Assembly (NCBI GenBank): GCA_022702705.1
Contig: CM040433.1
Location: 16,748,682 to 16,812,681 of the forward strand
Source of the DNA: Papilionanthe hookeriana x Papilionanthe teres
Taxonomy: Eukaryota; Streptophyta; Magnoliopsida; Asparagales; Orchidaceae
Direction: 5' to 3'
Length of the DNA: 64,000 nt
Below the pieces are notes generated by a model. That model was not told the DNA's origin. It saw only the letters and a program-made list of their open reading frames with translations, and made no database searches. Shown piece by piece: positions 1-10,640 of this stretch (position 1 is its first letter; every line of letters begins with the position of its first letter). Made by a program: the position numbers and the translations under genes.

Positions 1-1074
1 CTGGTCCAAGGATCTGTATTTCCCTTCCAAAAAGGATAGAACACTGATTCATCAAGGACACCGTACAAAATGGTCTTTCGAAGTCATGACTGTCGTTGTA
101 AGGCGGGATACAATCCTCCTCGTTGTAGATGTTGATAATACAACTATATGAATACAACTTGATGACATAATTCCCCAGGTAACAAGTCATCTAATAATTT
201 GAATGATAACTGTAGGCAGTGGATCCACCTGTTCGTGCCATAAGATTCCCGAAGGATTTCCTTTGTTGTCTCTAGCATAATTATAACAACATCCATATTG
301 GATTGTCAGCCTTCCCTTACCACGTATCCATTTGTTAGGCTCAGAGAAGGTTTTCTTTCTAAGATGTCCAGCACGGCCTAAATCTCGAGCTTTCATCACA
401 TGCTCAATGATGGCTGTTTGTTCATATTCATCAAATATTCTGGTGAACAACTTAATACCTTCAAGGATATTGATTGTCTGTCCGTTGATATGCTTGAATT
501 GTTCAAAGGATTGTCGTTTAATAGTTTGAATCCATCGTATTTCTACTTTAGAGATGTTTCTCCTAGGGATTTCTTTCTCTGGCATTGTCGTGGTAGGATA
601 AATTTTAGCAAATGAAATCTCGAAGTTAAGAGATTCAAACTGGTTGATGTCATCTTCCTTAAGTTTTCTATCTTGTAGTTTTTTTTTTCTTCTTATCGTT
701 TCAGTCGTTTGTTTCGATTTCGCCTTTGTGAATGGGTAAGTCCTGCTGTCGTCTTGTTAACCTCTGCAACCTCCTGAGCCGCAGTCGTCACTACCGATTT
801 CAATTTCCTAATATTAGGATTCGGTCCATGATTATCAGTTTCTGATTCATCCTCGAAATCATATTGTTCCCGAAGTTTAAATTCTATCAGAGGTGTCTAA
901 TCCTTAATTTCATTTTGATCGAATAGGTACACTAATGACCCATGGTATATCGATTAAATTTGTAGCAGATCAAAGTTGAAATAAATTCTTGAACCCTTGT
1001 CAAAGTGTCGGCGGTCCAGTGCAAAAGTCATATCATTTTGAAAAGTGAAAAGTAGCCTATTGTCAGACATTTTC
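1..1074 (-). pseudogene. AlkB-like (ALKBH9/10-type) 2OG-Fe(II) dioxygenase reading frame downstream of integrase, broken, C-terminus off window
   Basis: On the minus strand an ATG at 1070-1068 opens a frame. It reads, with two stops and frameshifts near 690 and 155, about 350 codons to the window edge. The N-terminal part is acidic and then lysine/arginine-rich (about 890-670). From about 560 the protein matches plant ALKBH9/ALKBH10 RNA demethylases: a KWIRGKGRLTIQYGCCYNYA block, then GNPSGIL and VDPLP. After the second shift come SCIINIY, EEDCIPP and HDFERPFCTVS. In the family this stretch holds the iron-binding HxD; here it reads PPYND, so the His is Tyr. Family role: oxidative removal of m6A from RNA. 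The frame is on the same strand as the retrotransposon, starts about 214 bases after its integrase, and shows no intron across the domain. I infer capture of a host mRNA or an element-borne accessory gene. A decayed retrocopy beside the element is the alternative. Confidence 0.8.
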
Positions 1075-1090
1075 CTGTAAATGACAGGGT
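1071..1090 (-). promoter_or_regulatory. Candidate splice acceptor just before the AlkB-like frame
   Basis: Read on the minus strand, a pyrimidine-containing stretch ends in ATTTACAG with the AG at 1076-1075, four bases before the ATG at 1070. This matches the plant 3' splice-site consensus. Its position would suit a spliced subgenomic mRNA for the post-integrase frame. No donor was identified, so this is an inference. Confidence 0.3.
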
Positions 1091-1283
1091 TATGATATGT
1101 CAGACAAAATTTAATTTTCAAAGTTTTGTTATTATTATATATATATTTGTATTTTGAGGGATTGTGCTCACAAGTGTATATTTAGTAAGCAAGAAGAAAA
1201 TGTTAAGAGACAAACTCAAATTTGTAAAAACGAGATGAAAGATTTTTATTATTATTCTTCCAGTTCAAAAACAAATCATTGTC
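1077..1283 (-). other. Spacer between integrase and AlkB-like frame
   Basis: AT-rich non-coding stretch of about 200 bases following the integrase stop. It contains a short AT dinucleotide run near 1137-1147. I see no polypurine tract or LTR boundary here, which argues that the 3' LTR lies beyond the AlkB-like frame and that the frame is inside the element. Confidence 0.5.
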
Positions 1284-2395
1284 TTATGTCGCATAATATT
1301 TTTTCAAGAAACGACCATTAATTGGGGACAAAACTCTATCTCCTTGACAGTCAAATAACCGATAGGATCCTCCTGAATAGGTCTTTTCAATTACATATGG
1401 GCCCTCCCACATTGGCTCAAATTTCCCAGCTATTTTTCTATGAGCAAGGATAGGTCTTCGGAGTACTAAGACCAAATCTTCGATTTGAAATGTCCTAGGA
1501 TGAACCAATTTATCATAGGCCCGTATCATTTTAGCTTGGTACATTTTTAGATTTTGTTGAGCTTGAAGTCTTTTGCTCTCTAGATTTTCTAGTTCTTCAA
1601 GACGTAATTTTGCATTTTCTTTTTCAGTGATTTTATTTGTAACCGCAATCCTAAGAGAAGGAATTTGAATTTCTAATGGAAGTATGGCTTCAGAACCATA
1701 TACCAAAGAAAACAGTGTTGAATGTGTTGGTGTTCGGTATGTAGTTCTATAAGCCCATAACGATTCAATTAATTTTTCATGCCATTGTCTTGGATTGCTA
1801 GTCAATGTTTTCTTCAAAATTTGGACTAATGTTTTATTGAAAGCTTTAGCTAAACCGTTGTCCTTTGGTTAATAAATTGTTGAATATCGCCAATTTATTC
1901 CATGTCTTTGAATATTATTTTCTTGTTCTTAAAAGCTAATCCGTTATCTGAGATAATCCTTCGAGGAACTCCAAATCTATAAATAATTTGTGTCTTGAGG
2001 AAATGAAGAACTTGTTCTGCTTTGACTTCCCTAAGTGGTACGACTTCTGCCCATTTTGAGAAGTAATCAATGGTTGCTAATATAAATCTATGTCCTTTGG
2101 TTGACGGAGGATCTATAGGGCCCACAATATCTGTGCCCCAACATTCAAACGACCAAGATGCAATTGTCGGATGTAATACTTTTGGTGGTTGATGTAAGAC
2201 CACTCCATGAACTTGGCATTGATGACATTTTCTTGCTACTTCAAGGCAATCAGTCATCATTGATGGCCAATAATACCCCATTCTTTTTATTTTCATTTTC
2301 ATCTTGGGCCCAGACTGGTGTGCACCACATAAGCCTGAATGAGTTTCTTTGATGAGTTCTTGAGATTTAGATTTACTTATACATCTTAACCACAT
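1284..2395 (-). pseudogene. Ty3/gypsy integrase (Tat lineage), frameshifted
   Basis: Two minus-strand frames make one integrase. The N-terminal part (2395-1895) has the zinc-binding HHCC module (HSGLCGAH, then CHQC), the first catalytic Asp in WGTDIVGPI and the second in SDNGLAF. The C-terminal part (1817-1284) has the usual WHEKLIESLWAYRTTYRTPT block and a chromatin-binding-like tail ending in ILAHRKIAGKFEPMWEGPY. Between them the third catalytic position reads NGLAKAF, where the family has Glu, so the DDE triad is broken by Glu-to-Lys as well as by a frameshift near 1860-1895. Family role: inserts element cDNA into the genome. Confidence 0.88.
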
Positions 2396-2407
2396 TTGAT
2401 GAAAAGA

Positions 2408-3085
2408 TCAACGATAAAGAACATCATCTATTAAGACATAAGATAATGCTCTCTGTTTAATTTGAAGTGCAGTAGAATTGTTGTTAGGTAATGTCTCTGT
2501 TCGTAAGTATTCAATAATCAGTTGTCGCCAATCATCATTCCTTTTTTCATTGACAACCGTTATTGTTATATTTTCTTCCTTTTTGTCCAAACTATCAAAA
2601 TCAATTTGAGATAAAACTTGCCGTTCTTTTATGGATATTAAAATGTTATTCCCTTCAGGACAAGCAAATTCTTTTGCAAGTTTTGCCAAAGCATCTGCTA
2701 GAGAATTATTTTGCCTTGGAACTAGGCAAAATTTCACATCAGGAATATCTTGCAATAATTCCATAACGTAATTAAAATATTTTTCAAGCCATGATTTCAA
2801 AATTTTGTATTTTCCTGATATCTGATTAATAATCAGTTGAGAATCACCATAAATGTAGAGACTTTTGATATTCATTTTGATTGCCAGTTCTAAGCCAACT
2901 ATGAGCGCTTCATACTCAGCTTCATTATTTGTACATGGCTCAGTTAGATGATAGGAAAATGGTATCATTTCTTTGTCCAGAGTAATAAAGATTATTCCTA
3001 CCCCTGCTTTGCCAGGTATAGTGGTTTGTTTGTTTTTATTTTTTCTAGCGGAAGAAGCTCCATCAAAATATTACTCACATTGCTT
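2408..3085 (-). pseudogene. Second, archaeal-type RNase H (aRNH) of Tat retrotransposon
   Basis: The minus-strand frame has the four acidic RNase H sites in order: YFDGASS (about 3070-3050), NNEAEYEALIVGL, YGDSQLIINQ and NNSLADALAKLA. A stop (TAA at 3073-3071) falls immediately before YFDGASS and frame changes occur near 2970-3050. This extra RNase H lies between the RT-linked RNase H and integrase, the arrangement known from Tat-lineage elements. Family role: degrades RNA in RNA-DNA hybrids; in these elements it is thought to replace or supplement the original RNase H. Confidence 0.87.
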
Positions 3086-4440
3086 TAAGTCAGAATCTTT
3101 TATTTTGAATACTTGTTCATCAGGAAAATCATCATTAAGTGGAGATTCATTCGATATGGGGTGTGCTGCTAGAAAGTCTGCCAAGATTTGTCCTTTGACA
3201 GCGTGCAACAACATTAAATTGAAGTGACAACATTGCCCATCTTGCTAATCTTCCAGAAAGAGTTGGTTGAGTCATTAAATATTGCAATGGGTTAATCTTT
3301 GAAATAAGGATCACTTTGTATGAACATGTAATGTCCTAGCTTTTGAGCTGCAATAATCAAAGCTAAACAATGTTTTTCAATCACAGGATACCTTATCTCA
3401 GTTGGATTTAAACAACGACTTAGGTAATATAGAGCATTTTATTTACCTTCGTCATTATTTTTAGCTAGCAATGCTCCTAAAGAATTTTCTAAAGATGCAG
3501 TATAAAGGATAAGAGGTCTTCCTAACACAGGGGCTGCTAGAACAGGAGATGTCATTAGATATTGTTTGATGTTTTCAAAAGCATATTGGCATTTTTCATC
3601 CCATACAAATTAGGTGTCTTTTCTAGTGAGGACAGTGAGAGTTTGACATCTTCCTGACAGATTGGAGATGAAACAACGAATGTATGCTAATTTTCTTTGG
3701 AAAGATAGTAATTGTGTTAGATTTTTGGGAGGAGGCATGTTCATAATAGCTTCAATTTTGAGCGGGTCAATTTCGATCCCACGATGTCGAACAACAAATC
3801 CTAAAAATTTTCCTGAGGTGACACCAAAGACACACTTAAGAGGATTCATTTTAAGATTAAAATGTGGTAATCGCTCGAAGACGACTCTTAAATCATATGT
3901 ATGTTTGTTTTTGTATTTACTATTAACAACCAAGTCATCTACGTAACATTCAACTTGCTTGTGAATAAGCTCATCCAAAATTCTTGTCATGGCCCTCTGG
4001 TAAGTAGCACCGGCTTTCTTTAGTCCAAATGGTATTACTTTATAACAATATATCCCAATAGGTGTTCTGAAAGCTGTATTTGGTTCGTCTTCAGGAGACA
4101 TTTTAATTTGGTTATATCCTGACATTCCGTCCATAAAGGAAAATATTACATGTGTCGATGCAATATCTGTTATTAATTCAGGAATTGGTAATGGAAATTT
4201 TTCTTTTGGACAGGCTTTATTTAAATCTGGGAAGTCTACACAGACTCGGATTTAGCCATTTTTCTTCTTTACTGGTACTATATTGGCCAGCTATATTGGA
4301 TATTTTTCTTCTCTAACAAAATTGGCCTCAATTAGTTTCTTGACTTCTGTGATGACTTGTTGTTCTATGTCAATACGCATTCTTCTTGGACCTTGTTTTT
4401 CAGGGATGACTTTTTAATCTATCCCTAGTGTGAACTACCA
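3086..4440 (-). pseudogene. Reverse transcriptase and first RNase H, broken
   Basis: The 4134-3610 frame holds the RT core: FMDGMSGYNQIKM, FRTPIGIYCYKVIPFGLKKAGATYQRAM in two blocks, and the intact catalytic YVDD in CYVDDLVV. Upstream (4440-4135) the finger region continues (LIEANFVREEKYP, IVPVKKKNG, CVDFPDLNKACPKEKFPLP) with in-frame stops near 4290 and 4255. Downstream (3609-3240) the RT-linked RNase H is recognisable: FVWDEKCQYAFENIKQYL, RPLILYTASLENSLGALLA and RYPVIEKHCLALI. That region has a stop after NNDEGK and a frameshift near 3290. Function would be copying element RNA to DNA; this copy cannot make it. Confidence 0.88.
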
Positions 4441-5419
4441 CTTCTGGAGTAAGTCCGGGCATTTCTTCGTAATTCCAAGCAAAGCGGTCCTTGCATTCTC
4501 TTAATACTTGAACTATTTCTTCTGCTTCTAAATTATTAAGAGAACTGCTAATAAAAGTCAGTTTTGGGTTTTTGTCAGTTCCTAAGTTTATTTCTTTTAA
4601 TTTATCTATCGTTGATTTGATTTTTTTTTAAATTCTGGTGGGGCATCCTCTATCATAGGATCGAGTATTTGTTCAAAAGTTAGATCATCTGTGACAACCA
4701 GGCAAAATTTCGTATCATCTAAAGGTCCTAGGACACCAAATCCTACTCCCTTTTTGGAATCATAATTTCATTTATTATTATTCCGTAAATGCTTAAAATC
4801 ATAAGGTTGGCTTAATGAATTTTGTTTAGACATTAAACTATTTCGCAAAAGTTTTTTAACACAAGGAGAATAAAGCTCAAAAGGAAATTTTATTGATTCC
4901 AAAAAGTTTTCATCTTTTGATTTTACATCAATATCTGAGCTAGTAGAACCAAGTCAAAATTTTATCGGTTTCTTGTCTTCACTGTGTATCTCTTTGACCA
5001 CTAAATCTTCAAATTTTTTAGAAGAAAGAAGAGTTAGGGTCATAGTATTTACATAGTGATTTATTTGTTCATACATAGATTCAAATTCTTTTCCTTTATC
5101 TTTCTCTTCAAGAAATATCTTGAACTGGGGATCTTTTGGAATTGTTTTCTTTCTTTTTTTTTTCTTTATAATCCAAATGAATTTCAAACTTCGGTGTTTT
5201 CTTCACGTTAGTAGCATGGATCCCTTTTTGTTGTGCTTGTCGTTGGCCTCGGCTCCGATCACCTGTATCAACTCGTTTTTGCTTATTTTGATTTTTTATC
5301 TTTTTCCTTTATATTTGACACCGCATCTCTAGAGAATATCAATTTCTCTACTGGGACATAATATGTAGTGTCCTCATGTAAAACAATTTCTTGGATTGAA
5401 AATGGTTGGACATCCCCTA
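4441..5419 (-). pseudogene. Protease-RT linker of the Tat polyprotein, degraded
   Basis: This stretch lies between protease and RT and is open in short minus-strand frames (5187-4954, 5483-5283) rich in Lys and Glu. I recognise no domain. In Tat elements a long, poorly conserved linker is normal here, and Ogre carries an intron at this point. The lysine-rich run near 5170-5145 comes from a homopurine tract. Treat it as decayed polyprotein, not as separate genes. Confidence 0.55.
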
Positions 5420-5812
5420 TTATGCAACATTTTTTTCCTTTTTGTAGATATTTGATACATTGGTGTAATGATGACGGTTCCATTTTATTTCATGGAGCCA
5501 AGGTTGGCCAAGTAGTGCATTAAAAGATGTATCTGAATCAATGACATGGAATTTTGCCATTGTCAACAGATTATCTGTCTTTAAAAGCAAAGTTATCGAT
5601 CCTACGGCTTGTTCTCCTTGTTGATTAAATCCCCGTAACATGATCGTATCAGTTAACAATTTGTTGGCATCAATGTCCAATAGTGCGAGAGTTTTTAAAT
5701 TCATAATATTAATTGAAGCTCCAGGGTCAATGAGTACTCTTGGAAGCATAATATCATTGATGTTCAATGTAATATAGAGTGGACGATTATGTTCAGTCGT
5801 GCCGAGTAGCAA
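5420..5812 (-). pseudogene. Retroviral-type aspartic protease domain
   Basis: The frame has the active-site loop LIDPGASINIM, matching the DxG[AS] signature of retropepsins. A hydrophobic strand follows, then DTSFNALLGQPWLHE, the conserved second half seen in plant gypsy proteases. Its role would be to cut the Gag-Pol polyprotein. It is in order between gag and RT but out of frame with both. Confidence 0.82.
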
Positions 5813-6285
5813 ATCATTGTTAGAAAAGGTTATTTTTGTTCATTTTTTGAATGAATATGCTTCATTCACAGAAGTACTAGCAAGTTGAGCTAAACAGATT
5901 TTGGGATCTAAGAGAGCCTCTATCAAAGATTCTCTCATTTCCTTAGATAGGACAAGGGTATCATATATGCTCTATTTTGCTGGAACCTTCCTTAAAAGAG
6001 CAAATACATTACAATCCAGTTTTCCATGGATATCGTCTTTTTTTTCTTCCAACGGTCATTCTTGTATTGGACGGATGTTTCTTTGGGTGCTACTATTTGT
6101 TTTTATTTTTCTACAGGGGCCATTCTTGAAGGTAGAATTTTTCCACTTCTCAAGTTGACTTCGGTTATTTCTTGTGGTATAACGTTCAATTCTTGAGTTT
6201 TTGAATCTAAAAATTCCAATTCGATGGAGATTGGCACATTTTTTAACTCGAGCGTAAAAGTTTCATCTTCGCTGTTATTATCGTT
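5813..6285 (-). pseudogene. Gag-protease junction, degraded
   Basis: A roughly 470-base gap between the gag nucleocapsid frame and the protease frame. It is open only in short pieces on the minus strand and shows no domain I can name. The position says it is polyprotein linker. Confidence 0.45.
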
Positions 6286-6903
6286 CTAGTTGTCATTAGT
6301 CTCGTCAGATTTACATATGATTGAAATATCGTCTACATGATCAAAATTTACTTGCTCATTTTCATGAATATCATAAGAAATAGTCAAGATATAAGCAGAA
6401 TGGGAAACACTTTTATTTATGAACAAAAATTCATACAAAGTTAACAGTCCAAGGAATTTTCTCCCTTTGTCCGAAACAACTATTCTAGAAGGATATGACA
6501 AAGTAGAAGGAGTAAAAGATACAAAAGGAGGAGCAGCCCCTATGTTTAAAAGACTCTTATTTTCTTTCTGCTTCTTAAAAGATTTACTACAAACATTCTT
6601 AGGATTGATGAGCATTTCTTTATAGGATTTGCCTGGAACAATATTATTGTCATCGAAGCGATCTTCATGAGTACTTACTGAGATCATATTTACTGAACCT
6701 TTTTCAGTCTGCTTCAGATATTCTTTTGGGATAGTAATATTTCCTTCTTTGAAGTTTTTCTGCAACCAGTCTTTGAAGATGAAGCAATCTTCAATTTTAT
6801 GTCCTAACATCTTATGATACGGACAGTAGTTAGGATGTTCTTTCAAATCGACCTCCGCTGGCCTTTTAGCTTCAGGTAATTTGAATTCAGGTATCCTTAA
6901 CAA
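6286..6903 (-). pseudogene. Gag C-terminal part with variant zinc knuckle
   Basis: Near the N-terminus of this frame is NYCPYHKMLGHKIEDC, a CX2HX4HX4C-like finger followed by FIFKDWLQ. This form is typical of plant gypsy Gag proteins of the Tat group and replaces the retroviral CCHC knuckle. It would bind element RNA for packaging. The rest of the frame (about 150 residues) is low-complexity and unrecognised. Confidence 0.75.
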
Positions 6904-7652
6904 ACCACGAAATATTTTAGCAACGACCTCTATTTTAAATGGATATTCCTTATTGATTCTATTGGCTATTGTTCTTTTATTTGTTTGTTATAAGGTTGGT
7001 TGTTGAAACTGTAATTGCGAAGGCGACTGTTGTTGTTGTTGTTGATTTTTTCATTGCTTATTTTGTTCAGGTTGTATTTACGTCACATATTTCCCTTTTT
7101 CTATCGTGGTAGTCTTTTTTTCTAGTACTTTGACTAGTTTCATTTTCTCAGTCTTTTCCATCTACTTAGCTTCTTCCTAGAGATTAGTAGCTTTGCTGAG
7201 TAATTTTTCAAACGTTTTTATTGTAAATCCCTTAAGCATAAATGCTATTGGGCCATGAATATTTTTAAGAAGTATTTCCATTGCATGTTGTTCTTGAAGC
7301 TGTGGCTCACACTTCATACTAAGATTTCTCCAACGTAGAATATAATCCACAAGTGTTTCTCCTGGCTTTGTTTTTCTACAACCAGGCCTCCAATCGTCAC
7401 ATGATGTTGTGCTCCAGCAAAGCGTTGGATAAAAAGATTTTCTAATTCTGCAAAAGTTTTAACAGAACCATTAGGAAGTTTAACGTATCAATCGAAAGCG
7501 ACTCCCGTTAAGCTGTTGACAAATTATCATAATGACAGGGGATCACTCCCTCCTGCATTGCCACAGCTTGCTCTGAGGTGTGCAAGATGTTGTCTCAGAT
7601 TTCTTATTCTGTCAAACATTTTGAAAAGTGGTGGAACAAAACCTTTAGAATA
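6904..7652 (-). pseudogene. Gag capsid region, frameshifted
   Basis: Reading the minus strand across several frames gives HLAHLRASCGNAG, DPLSL, FVNSLTGVAFD and YVKLPNGSVKTFAELENLF. This resembles the plant retrotransposon gag capsid core (a WY-LP-SI-W-E-F pattern). Stops and frame changes around 7370-7520 explain why no long frame survives. A CAA/GTT-rich stretch near 7025-7045 encodes poly-Gln/Asn. Confidence 0.65.
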
Positions 7653-9050
7653 TTAAACTGAATCAAATTCCTCTAGGTAGGGTATACCCTTTGAAATTAA
7701 TGATCCAATTCGTTCTTGTGTCATGGTTTCTTTTATTTTTTGTTCCACTAATTGTGAAAGTTCTTTTTCGGGAATCCCACTTTGAATGGGTTTCTTTTTC
7801 TTTTGTGAGCTTTCTTCAACTTCAGTTTTATCTTCATGGATATGTATTGTTTCTGGTTGAATAATTTCAATGACTGATGATGGAGCTGCTGCCAATTCTT
7901 CCATTTTTTGTTCAAGATGATTGATTTGTTCGTCTCGTTGTCGAATGAAAAATTGTAATTCTTCAATAACATTTTCTTCATTTTAAGGAGATATTTCCCA
8001 AGCAGCACTAGATCGTGTTTCTATGACATGTATTTCTATAAATTCTTGACTGTGCTGGTTAGAAGAAGTTTCCTTTCTTCGTGAAGCTAATCGTTTAATG
8101 TTATCTCTTAATTTCTCCAATCTCTCCTCAATTGTTTTACCAAAATTCTTTTCAGGGGTATTATCTTGAGAAATATATATAAGAGTATCCATGATACTAA
8201 AAGCTCCATCTGAAACTTCTTGTTTCCTTGCATTCTCTTTTAATTTAGAGTTATGATTTTTTTTATTGTGATTGGTCTCCATCTCGTAGCTTGTGCATAA
8301 GATCCTTCATCTTTTTTGATGTTTCTTCAGCTTCCAAAAGCAATTTATTGTGTTTTATACTGTTTGTTAAAGTAACTATCTAGTTGGCACTGGAGTATTT
8401 TGACAATAAATGGACTTATCATATTCAAGGATTTTCTTTTTCATGGTATTTGTAACTGCACATTTCATTTTATCCAATAACTTGGCAATTGAACATCTAT
8501 CTTTCCGTGCCAATCGTTTGAATACAGTGTGTATTGTTTGGATAGGTGGAAAATTTTCTTCTTTTAAAGACTGATACATACCCTCATTATATTCAACAGG
8601 TATGGGATATAATTCAGTTTCTTCCCAAAGGTATGTATTTTCTTTATATCCAAAGAGGGTAAACTTTTCAATTTCATTTTCATTTAGATTCTTATTCTTT
8701 ATTTGAGTACAAATTAAAGTAACGGTTTTGGAGCTAGATCCAAACTCATACATTGATCTTCAAATATTGTCTTCTTGTTGCTCATAAAGTCCTTTCCTTT
8801 TATTATTAACTTCCTCAAGGCTACATTGTTCCATAGGAAGATGTTGAGATAAAAGAAAAGGTTCTTCATAAGGGTTCTCATAAATATTTGGAAAATATGG
8901 AAAAGGTTCTATTATCATGGGAGGATTATTCCAAATATATTCAGCTTCGTCATTGAATATTCCAAATCCGTTTTGTGGAAAGTAAGTAGCTTCATTAAAC
9001 GGTGAATTCAGATCTTGAAAATAAGAAAAGTCTGAATTAGGAGAATCCAT
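7653..9050 (-). pseudogene. N-terminal Gag or Ogre-like ORF1 region in four pieces
   Basis: Minus-strand frames at 9050-8760 (starts MDSPNSDFSYFQDL), 8753-8376, 8282-7983 and 7904-7653 follow one another with small gaps, as if one long frame had been broken. The first is rich in Pro, Asn and aromatic residues, the second has a compact charged domain, and the third and fourth are Lys/Glu-rich and probably helical. I recognise no catalytic motif. Tat/Ogre elements often carry an extra frame ahead of gag, so this could be that ORF1 or an extended Gag N-terminus. Confidence 0.6.
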
Positions 9051-9289
9051 AGCAGCTTTCTTTCAAAGTCCAGAGAAATCTTATGTCAAAATTTTATGAT
9101 AGACTTGTCTATGAACTGGAATCATTATTGTTTTATCGAAAACAACTCTTTTAAAAGAGCTAGAAGAGATGATATTGTTTGTTGAATGATATTTTGAAAA
9201 ACGATTATTTTAAGAAAAGATGAAGGGAAAGAATCTATAAAGATCAAATCCACAGCGGAGTTGCCACTCTCTTGTCGGCGATGGAAACT
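9051..9289 (-). other. 5' untranslated leader of the Tat element
   Basis: Lies between the primer-binding region and the first gag ATG at 9050. On the minus strand it contains TGGCAACTCCGCTGTGGA near 9265-9247. This resembles the TGGCGACTCYGCTGGGGA-type motif I associate with other Tat elements, so the primer-binding site could be here rather than at 9290-9312. Confidence 0.5.
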
Positions 9290-9312
9290 CATCACTTTCG
9301 ATCGTCGCCAAA
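9290..9312 (-). promoter_or_regulatory. Candidate primer-binding site
   Basis: Directly inside the proposed LTR end the minus strand reads TTTGGCGACGATCGAAAG. The third LTR fragment in this window (28021-28034) has TTTTGGCGACCGAC in the same position. A TGGCGAC start is typical of tRNA-primed sites of Tat-type elements. The exact tRNA was not determined. Confidence 0.55.
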
Positions 9313-9947
9313 TCTTGGGCATCGTGTCAAATGTCAAGGAGTCTCCAATCTATTTATATTGCCCCAATCTTTAATCCCCTTTTGAAAAGGGTGAGAGAAA
9401 AGGAATAAAATAGACAATCATAGGAAAATGTAATGTGATATATGTATAGGGAGAACTCTAGAATGTTCTTATCCTACTAGAAAAAAATTACAAGTCTGGT
9501 AACCAGAGATTTTTAGGTTTTTTAACCTATTCTGAGTTCTTTTTAATTCTCTTATAGAAGCAAGCTTCTATGGTTAATTACATCCTAGAAAATTCTAGTT
9601 TTTCCTAAGAGAACTCTTGATTAATGTTAAAAACTCATTTTTCTGAATACATTTTAGGAAATAAACATACAAATGTTTTATTCTTAAAGTTTATCTCATT
9701 TTGCCATGAGATATTATGTCATGAGGTATCTTCTATAGATATTTTATTATTTTATTTATGATTTTTATTTTTTTATGTCAAATGTCATATTAATGTCAAT
9801 GTTTTAATTTTGTCATTGTTTTAATGTAATTTTGTTATTTTTTCTTCTTTAAGTTTGGTAACTATCCTAATAGTTCCCATTTTGTTTTGTTGACAACTAT
9901 CCTAATAGTCCAGTTTGTTTTGTTAACGGCTATCCTAATAGTCCAGT

Positions 9948-10165
9948 TTTGGATAAGGTTTAATTGATTAATAGACTTAATTAGGCTTATGTCTAATTGT
10001 TTAGGTTTAATTAAACCTAATTTGAATAAGGTTTAATTGATTAATTAGACTTAATAAGAGTTAAGTCTAATTGGTTTAAGGTTAATTAAACCTAATTTGG
10101 ATAAGGTTTAATTGATTAATTAGACTTAATTAAAGTTAAGTCTAATTGGTTTAGGGTTTGATTAA
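9948..10165. repeat. Tandem repeat, about 74-bp unit, in the LTR
   Basis: Three successive copies of a unit starting tttggataaggtttaattg begin at 9948, 10021 and 10096, spaced 73 and 75 bases. They are built from taatta/aattag words and contain internal inverted repeats of the form gacttaatta/taattaagtc. Confidence 0.8.
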
Positions 10166-10389
10166 GTTTAATTTAATTAAGGCTTAATGGATTAATTAGG
10201 TCTAATGGGTTAGACCTAATTAGGGTTTATGATTGATTAAGTCTAATTTAATTAAGAATTAATTAAGGATTAATTTATATTAAACTTAATTTAATTAAAT
10301 TTTAATGTTTTTATCAAGCTTAAGCCTAATTAAAATTTGATTTATATTAAACCTAATGATTAATTAAGCTTAATGATGTTTTAGCTCTA

Positions 10390-10640
10390 ATTAGGGTTTG
10401 TTTTGTATTAAACCTAATATCTTTAAGGTTTAATGATGTCTTTGACCTAATTAAAGTTTGTCTATTATTAAACCTAATGTCTTTCAGGTTTAATGATGGT
10501 TAATTAAGCCTAACGATGTTTTAGACCTAATTAAAGTTTGTTTATTATTAAACCTAATGTCTTTAAGGTTTAATGATGGTTAATTAAGCCTAATGATGTT
10601 TTATACCTAATTAATATTTGTTTTGTCTTAAACCCAACAT
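10390..10640. repeat. Tandem repeat, 80-bp unit, in the LTR
   Basis: The block aaacctaatgtcttt(c/a)agg recurs with an 80-base period (aacctaatgt at 10471 and 10551). A third, more diverged copy starts near 10410. It is part of the same taatta-rich domain as the 74-bp repeats but has a distinct unit. Confidence 0.75.
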
